DNA of 64,000 nt from an uncultured bacterium. GTDB taxonomy: Bacteria; Bacillota; Clostridia; Oscillospirales; Ruminococcaceae. This document shows, in pieces, positions 44,232 through 51,199 of the stretch. Position 1 is the stretch's first letter, and each line of letters starts with the position of its first letter. The notes below the pieces were generated by a model. The model was not told the DNA's origin. It ran no database searches and worked only from the letters and a program-made list of their open reading frames with translations. The translations under genes and the position numbers were made by a program. Location of the stretch: positions 137,546-201,545 of the forward strand of contig CAKXHL010000002.1 of assembly GCA_934875375.1 (NCBI GenBank), given 5' to 3'.

Positions 44232-45599
44232 TCAGCTTTCGGCATTGACCTGCGCCATCTCAGCCACGGGAAGCTGCCGAAAGGTTCTGACAAAATAAAT
44301 GATTTCAAAAATGGCTGTCCCCAGCCAGGAAAACACATACAGCAGATACAGCGACGGAATGGTACGAAAATATGCAAAAACCGTATAGATCCATATGATC
44401 CGGAACACGCAGGAACCCATTATTACCGCAACAGTCGGCACTACGGTTTTTCCAATTCCTCTGGCGGCCGCGATTGTGCAATCCATAAAGGCAGAAACGC
44501 AATAGGAAGCGGCCATAATGGAAAGCCGTTTCATTCCCGCCTCGATTACCGCCGGTTCGCCGGTAAACAGGGACAAAAACGGTCTGCCAAATAAAAGAAG
44601 CAGCGCTCCCGCGGCAAGGGCGAACAGGAAAGCGTAAAGCATACTGATCATATAGCTTTTCTGCATCCGGTCCTTTTTCCCCGCGCCATAGTTCTGCCCC
44701 ATAAAAGTTGTGCAGGCCACATAAAACGCCGACATCATACCGTATATCAGGGAATCGGCATTGGCAGCAGCCGAGTTACCCGCTACCATCACCGTGTCAA
44801 ATGAATTGACAGCCGCCTGAATAAACAGATTCGCCAATGAAAAAATAGCATTTTGCAATCCCGCCGGAAGGCCCAGCAGCAGGACTGTTTTTGTAATCTC
44901 TTTCTCCCAGCCTATCTTTTTGATAGACAGCGCATAATCCTCTTTGCAGGTAAGCAGCCGCATTAAAATCAGTATTGCCGAGAGGTACTGGGAAATCACG
45001 CTGGCAAGGGCTACTCCCAGCACGTTCATGCGGCAGACGATGACAAAGAAAAGGTTTAAAACAATATTCAGGATTCCTGCCGCCAAAAGATAGTACAGCG
45101 GCCTTTTGGAATCCCCGCCCGCACTCAGAATACCGTTTCCGTAATTATATACGGCAAGCGCCGGCGTTCCCAAAAGATAAACCATCAAATACAATACCGC
45201 CCCGTCCAACAGCTCTGCTTTCGTATTCAAAAGCACCAAAAGCCCTTTTGCACTCAGCAGCCCCACAACAGTAACAAGCACGCCATAAAGAAGCGAAATC
45301 ATAAGGGAGCAGTGAACGGTTTTTTGCGTTTTATCTTTGTCACCAGCACCGATATAGCGGGCGGCAATAGCGTTGATTCCACTGCCCAGCCCGATAAGCA
45401 GGCCGGTAAACAGCGCTGTGAGAATGGCGCAGGACCCAACCGACCCCAGCGCAGCAGATCCCGCAAAGCGCCCGACTACCGCAATATCCGACATGTTGAA
45501 AATGACCTGAAGTAAATTGGAAAGAATCAGCGGGACACTGAACCGAAAAATATTTCGATATAAAGAGCCCTGCGTCATGGAGAACGTCTGTCTTTTCAT
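44232..45599 (-). CDS. MATE-family multidrug/metabolite exporter
   Basis: 455 residues with twelve membrane segments in two halves. FRFSVPLILSNLLQVIF and SDIAVVGRFAGSAALGSVG open the first half; LLLGLPAGLQNAIFSLANLF opens the second. Members export cationic drugs, dyes or metabolites with Na+ or H+. ATG at 45597-45599 has GGAAGG; the longer open frame has no ribosome site. Own promoter upstream, terminator downstream; transcribed alone. Confidence 0.9.
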   Translation of the reverse strand: MKRQTFSMTQGSLYRNIFRFSVPLILSNLLQVIFNMSDIAVVGRFAGSAALGSVGSCAILTALFTGLLIGLGSGINAIAARYIGAGDKDKTQKTVHCSLMISLLYGVLVTVVGLLSAKGLLVLLNTKAELLDGAVLYLMVYLLGTPALAVYNYGNGILSAGGDSKRPLYYLLAAGILNIVLNLFFVIVCRMNVLGVALASVISQYLSAILILMRLLTCKEDYALSIKKIGWEKEITKTVLLLGLPAGLQNAIFSLANLFIQAAVNSFDTVMVAGNSAAANADSLIYGMMSAFYVACTTFMGQNYGAGKKDRMQKSYMISMLYAFLFALAAGALLLLFGRPFLSLFTGEPAVIEAGMKRLSIMAASYCVSAFMDCTIAAARGIGKTVVPTVAVIMGSCVFRIIWIYTVFAYFRTIPSLYLLYVFSWLGTAIFEIIYFVRTFRQLPVAEMAQVNAES

Positions 45600-45684
45600 T
45601 TCGTTACCTTCCAGCAAAACAAATCTTAAAGTCTTGTTTTTTCGGGCAGAATCACCGCTTTTGAAGCTGCTCAAAAACAAAGAA

Positions 45685-45713
45685 ATTTTATAGCAGGTCG
45701 TTTTTGTTGTCAA
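45685..45713 (-). promoter_or_regulatory. sigma-A promoter of the MATE gene
   Basis: TTGACA (45708-45713), 17-bp spacer, TAAAAT (45685-45690) on the minus strand. Confidence 0.6.
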
Positions 45714-45948
45714 TAGAAAAACAGAAAAACTAAGATCTGTTCTACAGAGCTTTCTTCTCTTAAAAATCCTGCGTTTTTGCAATGCAAAATCATGATCAAA
45801 ACGACCATAAACCTCCTAAGCAAAGCTGGATTCTGTACGCAAAACTTCGTAAACCATCCACCGATGTGTCACTATGGCCTGATTCGGACACATACAGCTT
45901 TATACCTTCGGCGAGTCGGTGTAAAAGACTCATTGGAAAAGCATTCTC
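45714..45948. other. unexplained stretch between the MATE promoter and the prophage fragment
   Basis: No gene is supported. Reading minus, an ATGTGTC/GACACAT hairpin, a GAGTC/GACTC hairpin and a longer AAAGCTG/CAGCTTT pairing enclosing the first can form, followed by AGGAGG and a 32-codon open frame with no recognisable homology. It could be a degraded leader, a recombination scar or a small RNA; I cannot tell which. Confidence 0.3.
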
Positions 45949-46005
45949 CTACGAAATCCGCTTGGTAAATTCCTCATGCTCTGCCCGTGCAATACAGTTT
46001 TCCAT
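45949..46005 (-). pseudogene. truncated XhlA/holin-associated phage protein fragment
   Basis: 18 codons beginning MENCIARAEHEEFTKR, the typical N-terminus of small phage lysis-module proteins (haemolysin XhlA-like), then an immediate stop. It starts right after the carbohydrate-binding gene with AAAGAGGTGG as ribosome site. The rest of the gene and the lysis module are gone, marking the prophage fragment's edge. Confidence 0.5.
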
Positions 46006-46416
46006 TTACACCACCTCTTTCCACAGGCTTTCGGTACCGGCTGCCCCCGGCTCCCATACGTTGTTGTCCGCCAGGCTTTCCCACGTCTTTCCGTTGTGCG
46101 TGACCTTGTCTCCTTTGGAATATCCGTTGGTGCTGCCCGGCTGTTCCCATTCGGGAATCACCGACGGCTCTGGGATCAGCACCTTTGCCCACAAGGACGG
46201 CGACACATCCGGCGTCCAGCTTTCCTGCGCCGTGTGCCCTGTCAGGCATTTATACAAAACATCCGCGTACTGCACCCGGTCTCCTGCGTCGTAGGTGCCT
46301 GCCGCGTCCCATGCCGGGAACACTGCCGGAACCTGCGCCGCCTGTTCGTCCGGCAAAGCGGCAGACTGAAACTGCATCGCCTTATAAACCTGCTTTGCCC
46401 GTTCTACCTTGTCCAC
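46006..46416 (-). CDS. prophage protein with ChiC/CBM5-12-like carbohydrate-binding repeats
   Basis: 136 residues. Two copies of the pattern Y-x-x-G-D-x-V-x-(Y/H)-x-x-x-x-(Y/W)-x-(C/S)-L: YDAGDRVQYADVLYKCL followed by WTPDVSPSLW, and YSKGDKVTHNGKTWESL followed by WEPG. This is the ChiC/CBM5-12-like module often found at phage tail tips. The start is GTG at 46414-46416, overlapping the previous stop by one base, in the usual tail-end gene order. Confidence 0.65.
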   Translation of the reverse strand: MDKVERAKQVYKAMQFQSAALPDEQAAQVPAVFPAWDAAGTYDAGDRVQYADVLYKCLTGHTAQESWTPDVSPSLWAKVLIPEPSVIPEWEQPGSTNGYSKGDKVTHNGKTWESLADNNVWEPGAAGTESLWKEVV

Positions 46417-46763
46417 TATTCACTCACCCCCAATAATGCGTCCACCTGCGATTGCAAAGCCGCAACCTGCGCTTCCAGCTGTTCCTCCCGGCTAGGCTCC
46501 GGCCCCGGAAAGGACGCTTTTTCTGCTTCCTTTTCTGCTGCCGTTGCTTCCCGGATGGTACTGCCGCCCAGCATATAGTTGTGCGTTCCGTCCACGTCCA
46601 TCAGAGGCTTTTCCAGATAGTTCCCCTGGGCGTGGGCGTACCGGTCGCCTTCCCCTTCGTCGATTTGCACCCAGCCGGTGAGATCGGTCAAAAATATACT
46701 GCTGCCCAGTTCCTCCACCCGTTCGGCCGCGTCTGCCTTTGCGTATACCTGAATCAATTTCAT
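46416..46763 (-). CDS. prophage tail-fibre-associated protein
   Basis: About 115 residues. FLTDLTGWVQIDEGEGDRYA and AQGNYLEKPLMDVDGTHNY are typical of small phage proteins that follow tail-fibre genes in Firmicutes prophages; the C-terminus (EEQLEAQVAALQSQVDALLG) is a coiled coil. The ATG at 46761-46763 is only one base from GGGAGG; a TTG at 46757 is 7 bp away and may be used. The upstream tail genes are missing, so expression is doubtful. Confidence 0.6.
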   Translation of the reverse strand: MKLIQVYAKADAAERVEELGSSIFLTDLTGWVQIDEGEGDRYAHAQGNYLEKPLMDVDGTHNYMLGGSTIREATAAEKEAEKASFPGPEPSREEQLEAQVAALQSQVDALLGVSE

Positions 46764-46797
46764 TCCTCCCGAATCGATTCTGTGTCCCATATGAAGT

Positions 46798-47037
46798 TCA
46801 TAGAGACAAAATTGTTTGTTTTTTCTGTTTTTTGCCCATTCGATCGAAACTGTTTTTTCGGACCCCTCCTTTTCGTATTTGATCCTTCCCGTTTTGATAC
46901 AGATATCGGTCTGTTGCTAAGACTCCAAAAGGATCGTGTTCGATCCCTATGGCTTCTTTTTTCTGTTTCGCCCCCAAAAGGTACGCCGTCTGTGCTGCCA
47001 TTTTTCCGGTGTTCACCTTTTCACCCCCTTTTCCCAT
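46798..47037 (-). CDS. doubtful 79-residue lysine-rich ORF
   Basis: Begins MGKGGEKVNTGKMAAQTAYL with AAAGGA about 12 bp upstream of the ATG. Rich in Lys and Gly with no recognised domain. It may be a remnant of the prophage fragment or chance. The rest of the 46764-47276 stretch holds the promoter and operator-like sites of the XRE regulator. Confidence 0.2.
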   Translation of the reverse strand: MGKGGEKVNTGKMAAQTAYLLGAKQKKEAIGIEHDPFGVLATDRYLYQNGKDQIRKGGVRKNSFDRMGKKQKKQTILSL

Positions 47038-47118
47038 GACTTGACATCCTTTCCCTTCTGCTTTTCTTTTATGATGATCCCCCCAAAAAGCTCGGACGGA
47101 AGGATTTGTTTCATCTTC

Positions 47119-47147
47119 TTGACTTTTATACGTTCGTATAATATAGT
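47119..47147 (+). promoter_or_regulatory. promoter of the XRE regulator with an operator palindrome in its spacer
   Basis: TTGACT (47119-47124), 17-bp spacer, TATAGT (47142-47147). The spacer holds TATACG-TT-CGTATA (47127-47140), a perfect inverted repeat where a repressor would block polymerase. Confidence 0.6.
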
Positions 47148-47172
47148 AAAGATAAATTTAGAAAACCATACG

Positions 47173-47238
47173 CATACGCGTCTTATAATTCTATAATAAT
47201 ACTTGTTTGCGTAATAATCAAGAGCAAATCATACGCGT
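47173..47238 (+). promoter_or_regulatory. direct-repeat operator-like sites upstream of the XRE gene
   Basis: CATACGCGT occurs at 47173-47181 and again at 47230-47238, sharing the ATACG core with the palindrome in the promoter. Two TATAAT-like boxes lie between them. Consistent with autoregulation. Confidence 0.45.
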
Positions 47239-47276
47239 TTATGTATTTTATCTAATTCAAAAAGGAGAAGTGCAAG

Positions 47277-47621
47277 ATGGCAGACCTGTATCATATTTTG
47301 GCGCAGTTGTGTAACCAACATCAGATCACCCCGTACCGCATGTGCAAAGACACCGGTATTCAGCCCAGCGTCATGACCGATTTAAAAAAAGGCCGGCGCC
47401 AAACGGTAAAAGCAGAAACAGCGGCGAGGCTTGCAAATTACTTTGGCGTTACAGTGGATTATCTGCTTGGAAAGGAAACCTGTTCTGTCAAAGATGACGG
47501 CAACGCTTTACAAAAAGAACTGAAATTTGCATTATTTGGAGCAGACGCAACGGACGAACAATTAGAAGAGGTCAAGCAGTTTGCAAAATTTGTCAAGGAG
47601 CGGGACGCAGGCCGCATTTAG
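47277..47621 (+). CDS. XRE-family helix-turn-helix regulator, phage-repressor style
   Basis: 114 residues. HILAQLCNQHQITPYRMCKD and IQPSVMTDLKKGRR form the helix-turn-helix, then ETAARLANYFGVTVDYLLGK, a standard Cro/CI-type end of the HTH_3 domain. The C-terminal 45 residues (TDEQLEEVKQFAKFVKERD) are helical and probably dimerise. Strong AAGGAG ribosome site. Its leader carries the operator-like repeats, so it probably controls itself. Confidence 0.85.
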   Translation: MADLYHILAQLCNQHQITPYRMCKDTGIQPSVMTDLKKGRRQTVKAETAARLANYFGVTVDYLLGKETCSVKDDGNALQKELKFALFGADATDEQLEEVKQFAKFVKERDAGRI

Positions 47622-47661
47622 AAGTCATTCTGCAATTTTTCATTACGGGGCGCTGATTATT

Positions 47662-48711
47662 ATGTACTACACCTACATCGTCCGCTGTGCGGATCACACT
47701 CTTTACACCGGCTGGACAACGGACCTGAAACGGCGGCTGGCGCTTCATAACAGCGGACGGGGCGCCAAATATACAAGATCCCGCCGACCGGTAACGCTGG
47801 TATATGTAGAACTCTGCGAAACCAAAAAAGCGGCTATGAGCCGTGAATGGCATATCAAAAAAATGCGTTTGGAACAAAAACAGCTTCTGCTGCAAAATGA
47901 GGAAAAAAATCTGCTATCCTCTCGAAAAGGAGACGACAGGATGGAATATCAAAAAATACTCCGCGAAATCGCGGCAGCGTATACCGCAATCTTACAGGAT
48001 AATCTGGTGGGTATTTATATCCATGGATCCATCGCGTTTGGCTGCTTCAACTGGTCCAAAAGCGACATTGACTTTTTAGTGGTCGTTCAAAAAGAGCCGG
48101 ATCTGGCGGAAAAAAAGGCGTTGATTCAAACCCTGTTACAGTTGGAGCCGGTTTGCCCGCCAAAAGGATTTGAAATGAGCGTTATCTTAAGACATTGCTG
48201 CGAAAATTTCATATATCCTACCTCTTATGTCCTGCATTATTCCAACATTTATAAAAAGCGCTGCCAAACCGATTTGGATGCTTATTGCCGGGAAATGAAT
48301 GGGACTGATGCAGATCTTGCCGCTCATTTTACCGTAACGCGCGCGGTCGGAATCACACTTTGCGGAGAGGAAATACAAAACGTGTTTGGCCCTGTCCCAT
48401 CGAGATATTATGAGGAAAGTATCTACAAAGATAGCCAAAATGCCGAGGAAGACATTCTGAAAAATCCGGTTTATACGATTTTGAATCTCTGCCGGGTACT
48501 GGCATATCAAAAAGAAACGCTGATTCTTTCGAAAAAGAGCGGTGGTCTGTGGGCGCTCAGAACAATCCCCTCTTCCTTTTCTGCACTGGTGGGACAAGCG
48601 CTGCATTGTTATGAAAGCGATGCCGCTTTCTCCTTTGACCCGAAAGAAATGACCCGGTTTGCCGCATATATGCTGGCGCAGTTGAAAAAACCGGAAGGAG
48701 ATTTTCAATAA
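47662..48711 (+). CDS. GIY-YIG endonuclease fused in frame to a DUF4111-type nucleotidyltransferase
   Basis: 349 residues in one frame. Residues 1-90 are a URI/UPF0213-type GIY-YIG domain (YYTYIVRCADHTLYTGWTTD, RGAKYTRSRRPVTLVY). Residues 94-349 are an aminoglycoside-adenylyltransferase-like protein with GIYIHGSIAFGCFNWSKSD and DIDFLVVV, the nucleotidyl-transfer G-S...D-x-D motif, and a helical DUF4111 C-terminal part. The two are normally separate proteins. A strong internal ribosome site (47926-47932) before ATG 47941 suggests the second domain is also, or only, made alone. The GIY-YIG start has a weak ribosome site. Confidence 0.75.
   Translation: MYYTYIVRCADHTLYTGWTTDLKRRLALHNSGRGAKYTRSRRPVTLVYVELCETKKAAMSREWHIKKMRLEQKQLLLQNEEKNLLSSRKGDDRMEYQKILREIAAAYTAILQDNLVGIYIHGSIAFGCFNWSKSDIDFLVVVQKEPDLAEKKALIQTLLQLEPVCPPKGFEMSVILRHCCENFIYPTSYVLHYSNIYKKRCQTDLDAYCREMNGTDADLAAHFTVTRAVGITLCGEEIQNVFGPVPSRYYEESIYKDSQNAEEDILKNPVYTILNLCRVLAYQKETLILSKKSGGLWALRTIPSSFSALVGQALHCYESDAAFSFDPKEMTRFAAYMLAQLKKPEGDFQ
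47926..47943 (+). promoter_or_regulatory. internal ribosome site and start for the DUF4111 domain
   Basis: AAAAGGAG followed 8 bp later by ATG at 47941 inside the fusion ORF; it would give a free-standing 256-residue nucleotidyltransferase beginning MEYQKILREI. Confidence 0.6.
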
Positions 48712-48929
48712 TGCAGGCCTTTGAGGACGATTATTTTTCGAAAATGGGGCCCCGCTCATCATCCGCCTTTGGTAAAACACGCGAATCCTGTCAAAAGCAA
48801 AAAAGGCATGATATGTCGGCCCCTGTCCGGGCACAGCCGGGCAAAGAAAGTGTCCCGGCGAGCCGAATAAAAAGCTGCGATACCACCAAATTCATTTCCA
48901 AACATTCTAACGAAGGAAAGATTGTATGA
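48711..48929 (+). CDS. 72-residue ORF coupled to the nucleotidyltransferase gene
   Basis: ATG at 48711 overlaps the preceding TAA by one base and has GGAAGGAG about 11 bp upstream, so translation is plausible. The product begins MQAFEDDYFSKMGPRSSSA, is Ser/Lys/Arg-rich and has no recognised domain. It may be the truncated front of a lost gene, since the next DNA is a pseudogene zone. Confidence 0.35.
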   Translation: MQAFEDDYFSKMGPRSSSAFGKTRESCQKQKRHDMSAPVRAQPGKESVPASRIKSCDTTKFISKHSNEGKIV

Positions 48930-49370
48930 TAACGGGAGCCATTAAAATAAGGTGGATAAAATCTGGGCGGATATCTGGACAGGCGGTATCGCCAACCCGC
49001 TGACAAGGATTGAGTAGTTAATCTATTTGATGTTCATTCGTTCTCTGGATGAGAAGGAGTTGGAAGCCGAAGAATTTGAAAACATGACCGGAGAAAAGAT
49101 GGACAAGATTTTCCCCCGTCCGCGATGGGGCAATCCATGCTGCTGGAGCAAGTTTAAAAACAGCGATCCCCGCGATATTTATAACATCATCTCTCGCCAA
49201 ATTCCCCACCGTCAAAAATATGAAACAGGGACATCTGCCGGATTTTACAAAGTAGGGCGAAATCATTGAATAATAGATGGTTCCGTTAGCTGTCAACAAG
49301 GCAACACCGCATTCTCCCGGCACATGGGCAACGCCATGTTTTTGATTCCCACGCCGCAGGTACTCCAAAA
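48926..49370 (+). pseudogene. hsdM: hsdM 5' remnant (type I restriction-modification methylase)
   Basis: From an ATG at 48926 with AAGGAAAG, MITGAIK is followed after a frameshift by VDKIWADIWTGGIANPLT and, past a TAG replacing the usual Gln, LIYLMFIRSLDEKELEAEE, the HsdM N-terminal domain. After a second frameshift the text VKNMKQGHLPDF appears, and after further stops GNTAFSRHMGNAMFLIPTP. These are consecutive HsdM N-terminal segments. The methyltransferase domain (DPPF region) is absent. Several frameshifts and stops make it non-functional. Confidence 0.75.
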
Positions 49371-50025
49371 CCTCCATACAGATGCTTTCTGGGATGCCAA
49401 TGATGTTTTGCTGTTTAAAAAAGTCCGCAAAGAACTGCGGCAGTTGATTCGCTTTTGGGATGAATCCAATGGTAAGCAAAAACGTATTGTTACCAGGCTC
49501 ACTGATTCGGTTGTCGACCGGTAGGAGGCCGTTTCGCTGGATGCCGCTTATGACTTTGAGACTTATCGGGCCAAGGTAAACCGATATGTAAATGAACACG
49601 GAAATACCCTTACCATCTACAAGCTGACATATCATATTCCGCTTTCGCTGGTCAATTATCAAGAGCTGGAGCGTATACTCACCAGTGAGCTGGAAAGCCG
49701 TAAAGATCATCAGCGGGAAAATGGCAGTACACCGTTCGGTTTACTGATCCGAAAAATGGTAAAGCTGGATCACGATGCGGCAATGCAGGCGTTTTCTGCG
49801 TTCATTAACAACCAGTCGCTGAATCAAAAACAAATTGCTTTTGTGCATAAAATTATCAACCATATAGAAAAGATTGGCTATATGGAAAACGTTGCAGAAC
49901 TGACAAAACCGCCGTTTGACAAACCAGTCAGTTTTATAAAACTGTCCGACGCCAAAACGCGGACCTTTTTGCTGGAAACCATCGAATAGATTCGGGACAA
50001 TGCAATTCAAATTGCCGCATCATAG
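49371..50025 (+). pseudogene. hsdR: hsdR 3' remnant (type I restriction endonuclease C-terminus)
   Basis: DAFWDANDVLLFKKVRKELR, DAAYDFETYRAKVNRYVNE and MVKLDHDAAMQAFSAFINNQ, then FVHKIINHIEKIGYMENVAE, match the C-terminal EcoEI_R_C-type domain of HsdR. TAG codons interrupt at 49522-49524 and 49987-49989. It begins directly where the hsdM text ends, so a deletion removed the rest of hsdM, any hsdS, and the nuclease and helicase parts of hsdR. Not functional. Confidence 0.75.
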
Positions 50026-50113
50026 CGAAATCGTAACCGGGACCGATACAAGGCTTGTTCTTTGGTTTCAAATAAAAACTTCTGTTGGGAGCCCTGTCTG
50101 TGGAGAAATCAAA

Positions 50114-50149
50114 AAAATAAGGACGCGATACAATCGTGTCCTTATTTTT
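50114..50149 (+). terminator. terminator after the hsd remnant
   Basis: AAATAAGGACGCGAT pairs with ATCGTGTCCTTATTT with a 3-nt loop and one G-U pair, followed by T. The surrounding 50026-50352 holds only this and the next hairpin; no gene is supported. Confidence 0.75.
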
Positions 50150-50309
50150 GGTAAACCACCGGGATTCCATCTCTCTTTTTCTGTTTTCACTTCCAAATTC
50201 CGTGTCATTCCATTATCTTATCGTTATTTGGTAAGATAAAAAATACTCCAATTATCGAAAATTTTTCTTATGATAAAAAGTGTGTTATTTTCTGTATGCT
50301 TTGTCAAAG

Positions 50310-50346
50310 TAAAAGGCTCGTCTGCCTCTCGGCAGGCGGGTCTTTT
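50310..50346. terminator. terminator-like hairpin downstream of the XRE pseudogene
   Basis: CTGCC/GGCAG stem with an imperfect lower stem, followed by five T on plus; AAAGG on the other flank. Confidence 0.45.
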
Positions 50347-50352
50347 TACCGA

Positions 50353-50703
50353 TTATTCTTCCCTGTCCTGGAAAAGTAGCCTTACCAGCCGGTCAAACAG
50401 CATAACTGATTCTTTCCGCCTTTCCTGATCCAGCTTTTGGAAACTATCCAATGTTTCCAGCAGCTTGTATGCCACCATGAATTGATCGTCACTGTATTCC
50501 TCCATCAGCAGCGAAACAGGCGGAACGCCCAAATTCTCTCCAATCTACTGTACCGTTCCCAACGTCGGATTGGCCTTCCCTTTCTCAACGTTTTGCACGT
50601 ATGTCTTGCTGATTCCTGTTTCTTCTGCAAATTCTTCTATAGAAGATCTGTGCAGTTTTCGAAACGCTTTCATTTTTCGATAGAATATTTCGTTCATATC
50701 CAT
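50353..50703 (-). pseudogene. XRE-family regulator with a premature TAG
   Basis: From ATG 50701-50703 with AGGAGG, MDMNEIFYRKMKAFRKLHRS, then IEEFAEETGISKTYVQNVEK is a normal helix-turn-helix. A TAG at 50545-50547 interrupts just after TLGTVQ; the same frame continues IGENLGVPPVSLLMEEYS to a TAA at 50353. The intact form would be 116 residues. Possibly the regulator that once went with the neighbouring restriction-modification or phage genes. Confidence 0.7.
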
Positions 50704-50781
50704 TGGCCTTTCCTCCTTTATTTTACGGTATAAATACTGTTTTAGAGGGACAAGACCTATATACTGAATATTCGTACCAAT

Positions 50782-50820
50782 AAAATGTCCCACCTGCCGG
50801 TTTCGGCAGGTGGGACATTT
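50782..50820. terminator. strong hairpin terminator
   Basis: AAATGTCCCACCTGCCG pairs perfectly with CGGCAGGTGGGACATTT around GTTT. Between it and the tRNA gene (50821-50971) only decayed sequence and a GACTCTCACC/GGTGAGAGCC hairpin (about 50937-50970, likely the tRNA terminator) are seen. Confidence 0.75.
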
Positions 50821-50971
50821 CTATTTCACTAATACGATCACCACAGGGTTTTTACCCGTTTGCAGCAGCTCTTCTATGGCCTCCCAACTGGGCATATTCT
50901 CCTATGTCTGGTCAAAAACGGTTATTTGCAAAAAAAGACTCTCACCAGATCTATACTCCGGTGAGAGCCTT

Positions 50972-51047
50972 TGGTGAACCACCGGGGATTCGAACCCCGG
51001 ACCCTTTGATTAAAAGTCAAATGCTCTGCCAACTGAGCTAGTGGTTC
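50972..51047 (-). tRNA. tRNA-Lys (anticodon TTT)
   Basis: 76 nt including an encoded CCA end. Acceptor GAACCAC/GTGGTTC, D stem GCTC/GAGC, anticodon stem TTTGA/TCAAA with loop CTTTTAA, T arm CGGGG/CCCCG around TTCGAAT. The anticodon TTT reads AAA/AAG. A consensus promoter stands upstream. The decay zone directly downstream ends at this gene, so it may have been an integration site. Confidence 0.97.
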
Positions 51048-51070
51048 ATAATATTTTTGAGCGCTCGTTT

Positions 51071-51099
51071 ATTATAACAGGATTAGATTGCCATGTCAA
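51071..51099 (-). promoter_or_regulatory. consensus sigma-A promoter of tRNA-Lys
   Basis: TTGACA (51094-51099), 17-bp spacer, TATAAT (51071-51076) on the minus strand: both hexamers perfect. Confidence 0.85.
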
Positions 51100-51199
51100 C
51101 ATAAAAATATTCTTTTTGCTTTAAAATTTTTAAAAATCGGTTTTTTTGCAAAAAAACCTTCTTTTTCGATGTTTTTTGTGGTACCTCCAACAGATTTCA

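Noticed and set aside
45783..45980. Possible RNase P or glycine-riboswitch fragment, because of the GCCGAAGG and ACAGAATCC-GCTT motifs.
   Set aside because: The required partner segments (GAGGAAAGTCC for RNase P; the second conserved core for glycine aptamers) are absent.
49018..49710. A 230-codon minus-strand frame that at first looked like a ligand-binding domain.
   Set aside because: The plus strand carries contiguous HsdM and HsdR text across the same bases; the minus frame has no ribosome site.
48926..50703. Stop-codon recoding (TAG read as Gln) in the host.
   Set aside because: Functional genes in the same window end in TAG, and the hsd remnants also carry frameshifts, so ordinary decay is enough.
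50821..50896. Short minus-strand ORF between the terminator and tRNA-Lys with an AGGAG before an ATG.
   Set aside because: On exact reading it stops after 14 codons; the longer reading needs a frameshift and has no homology I recognise.
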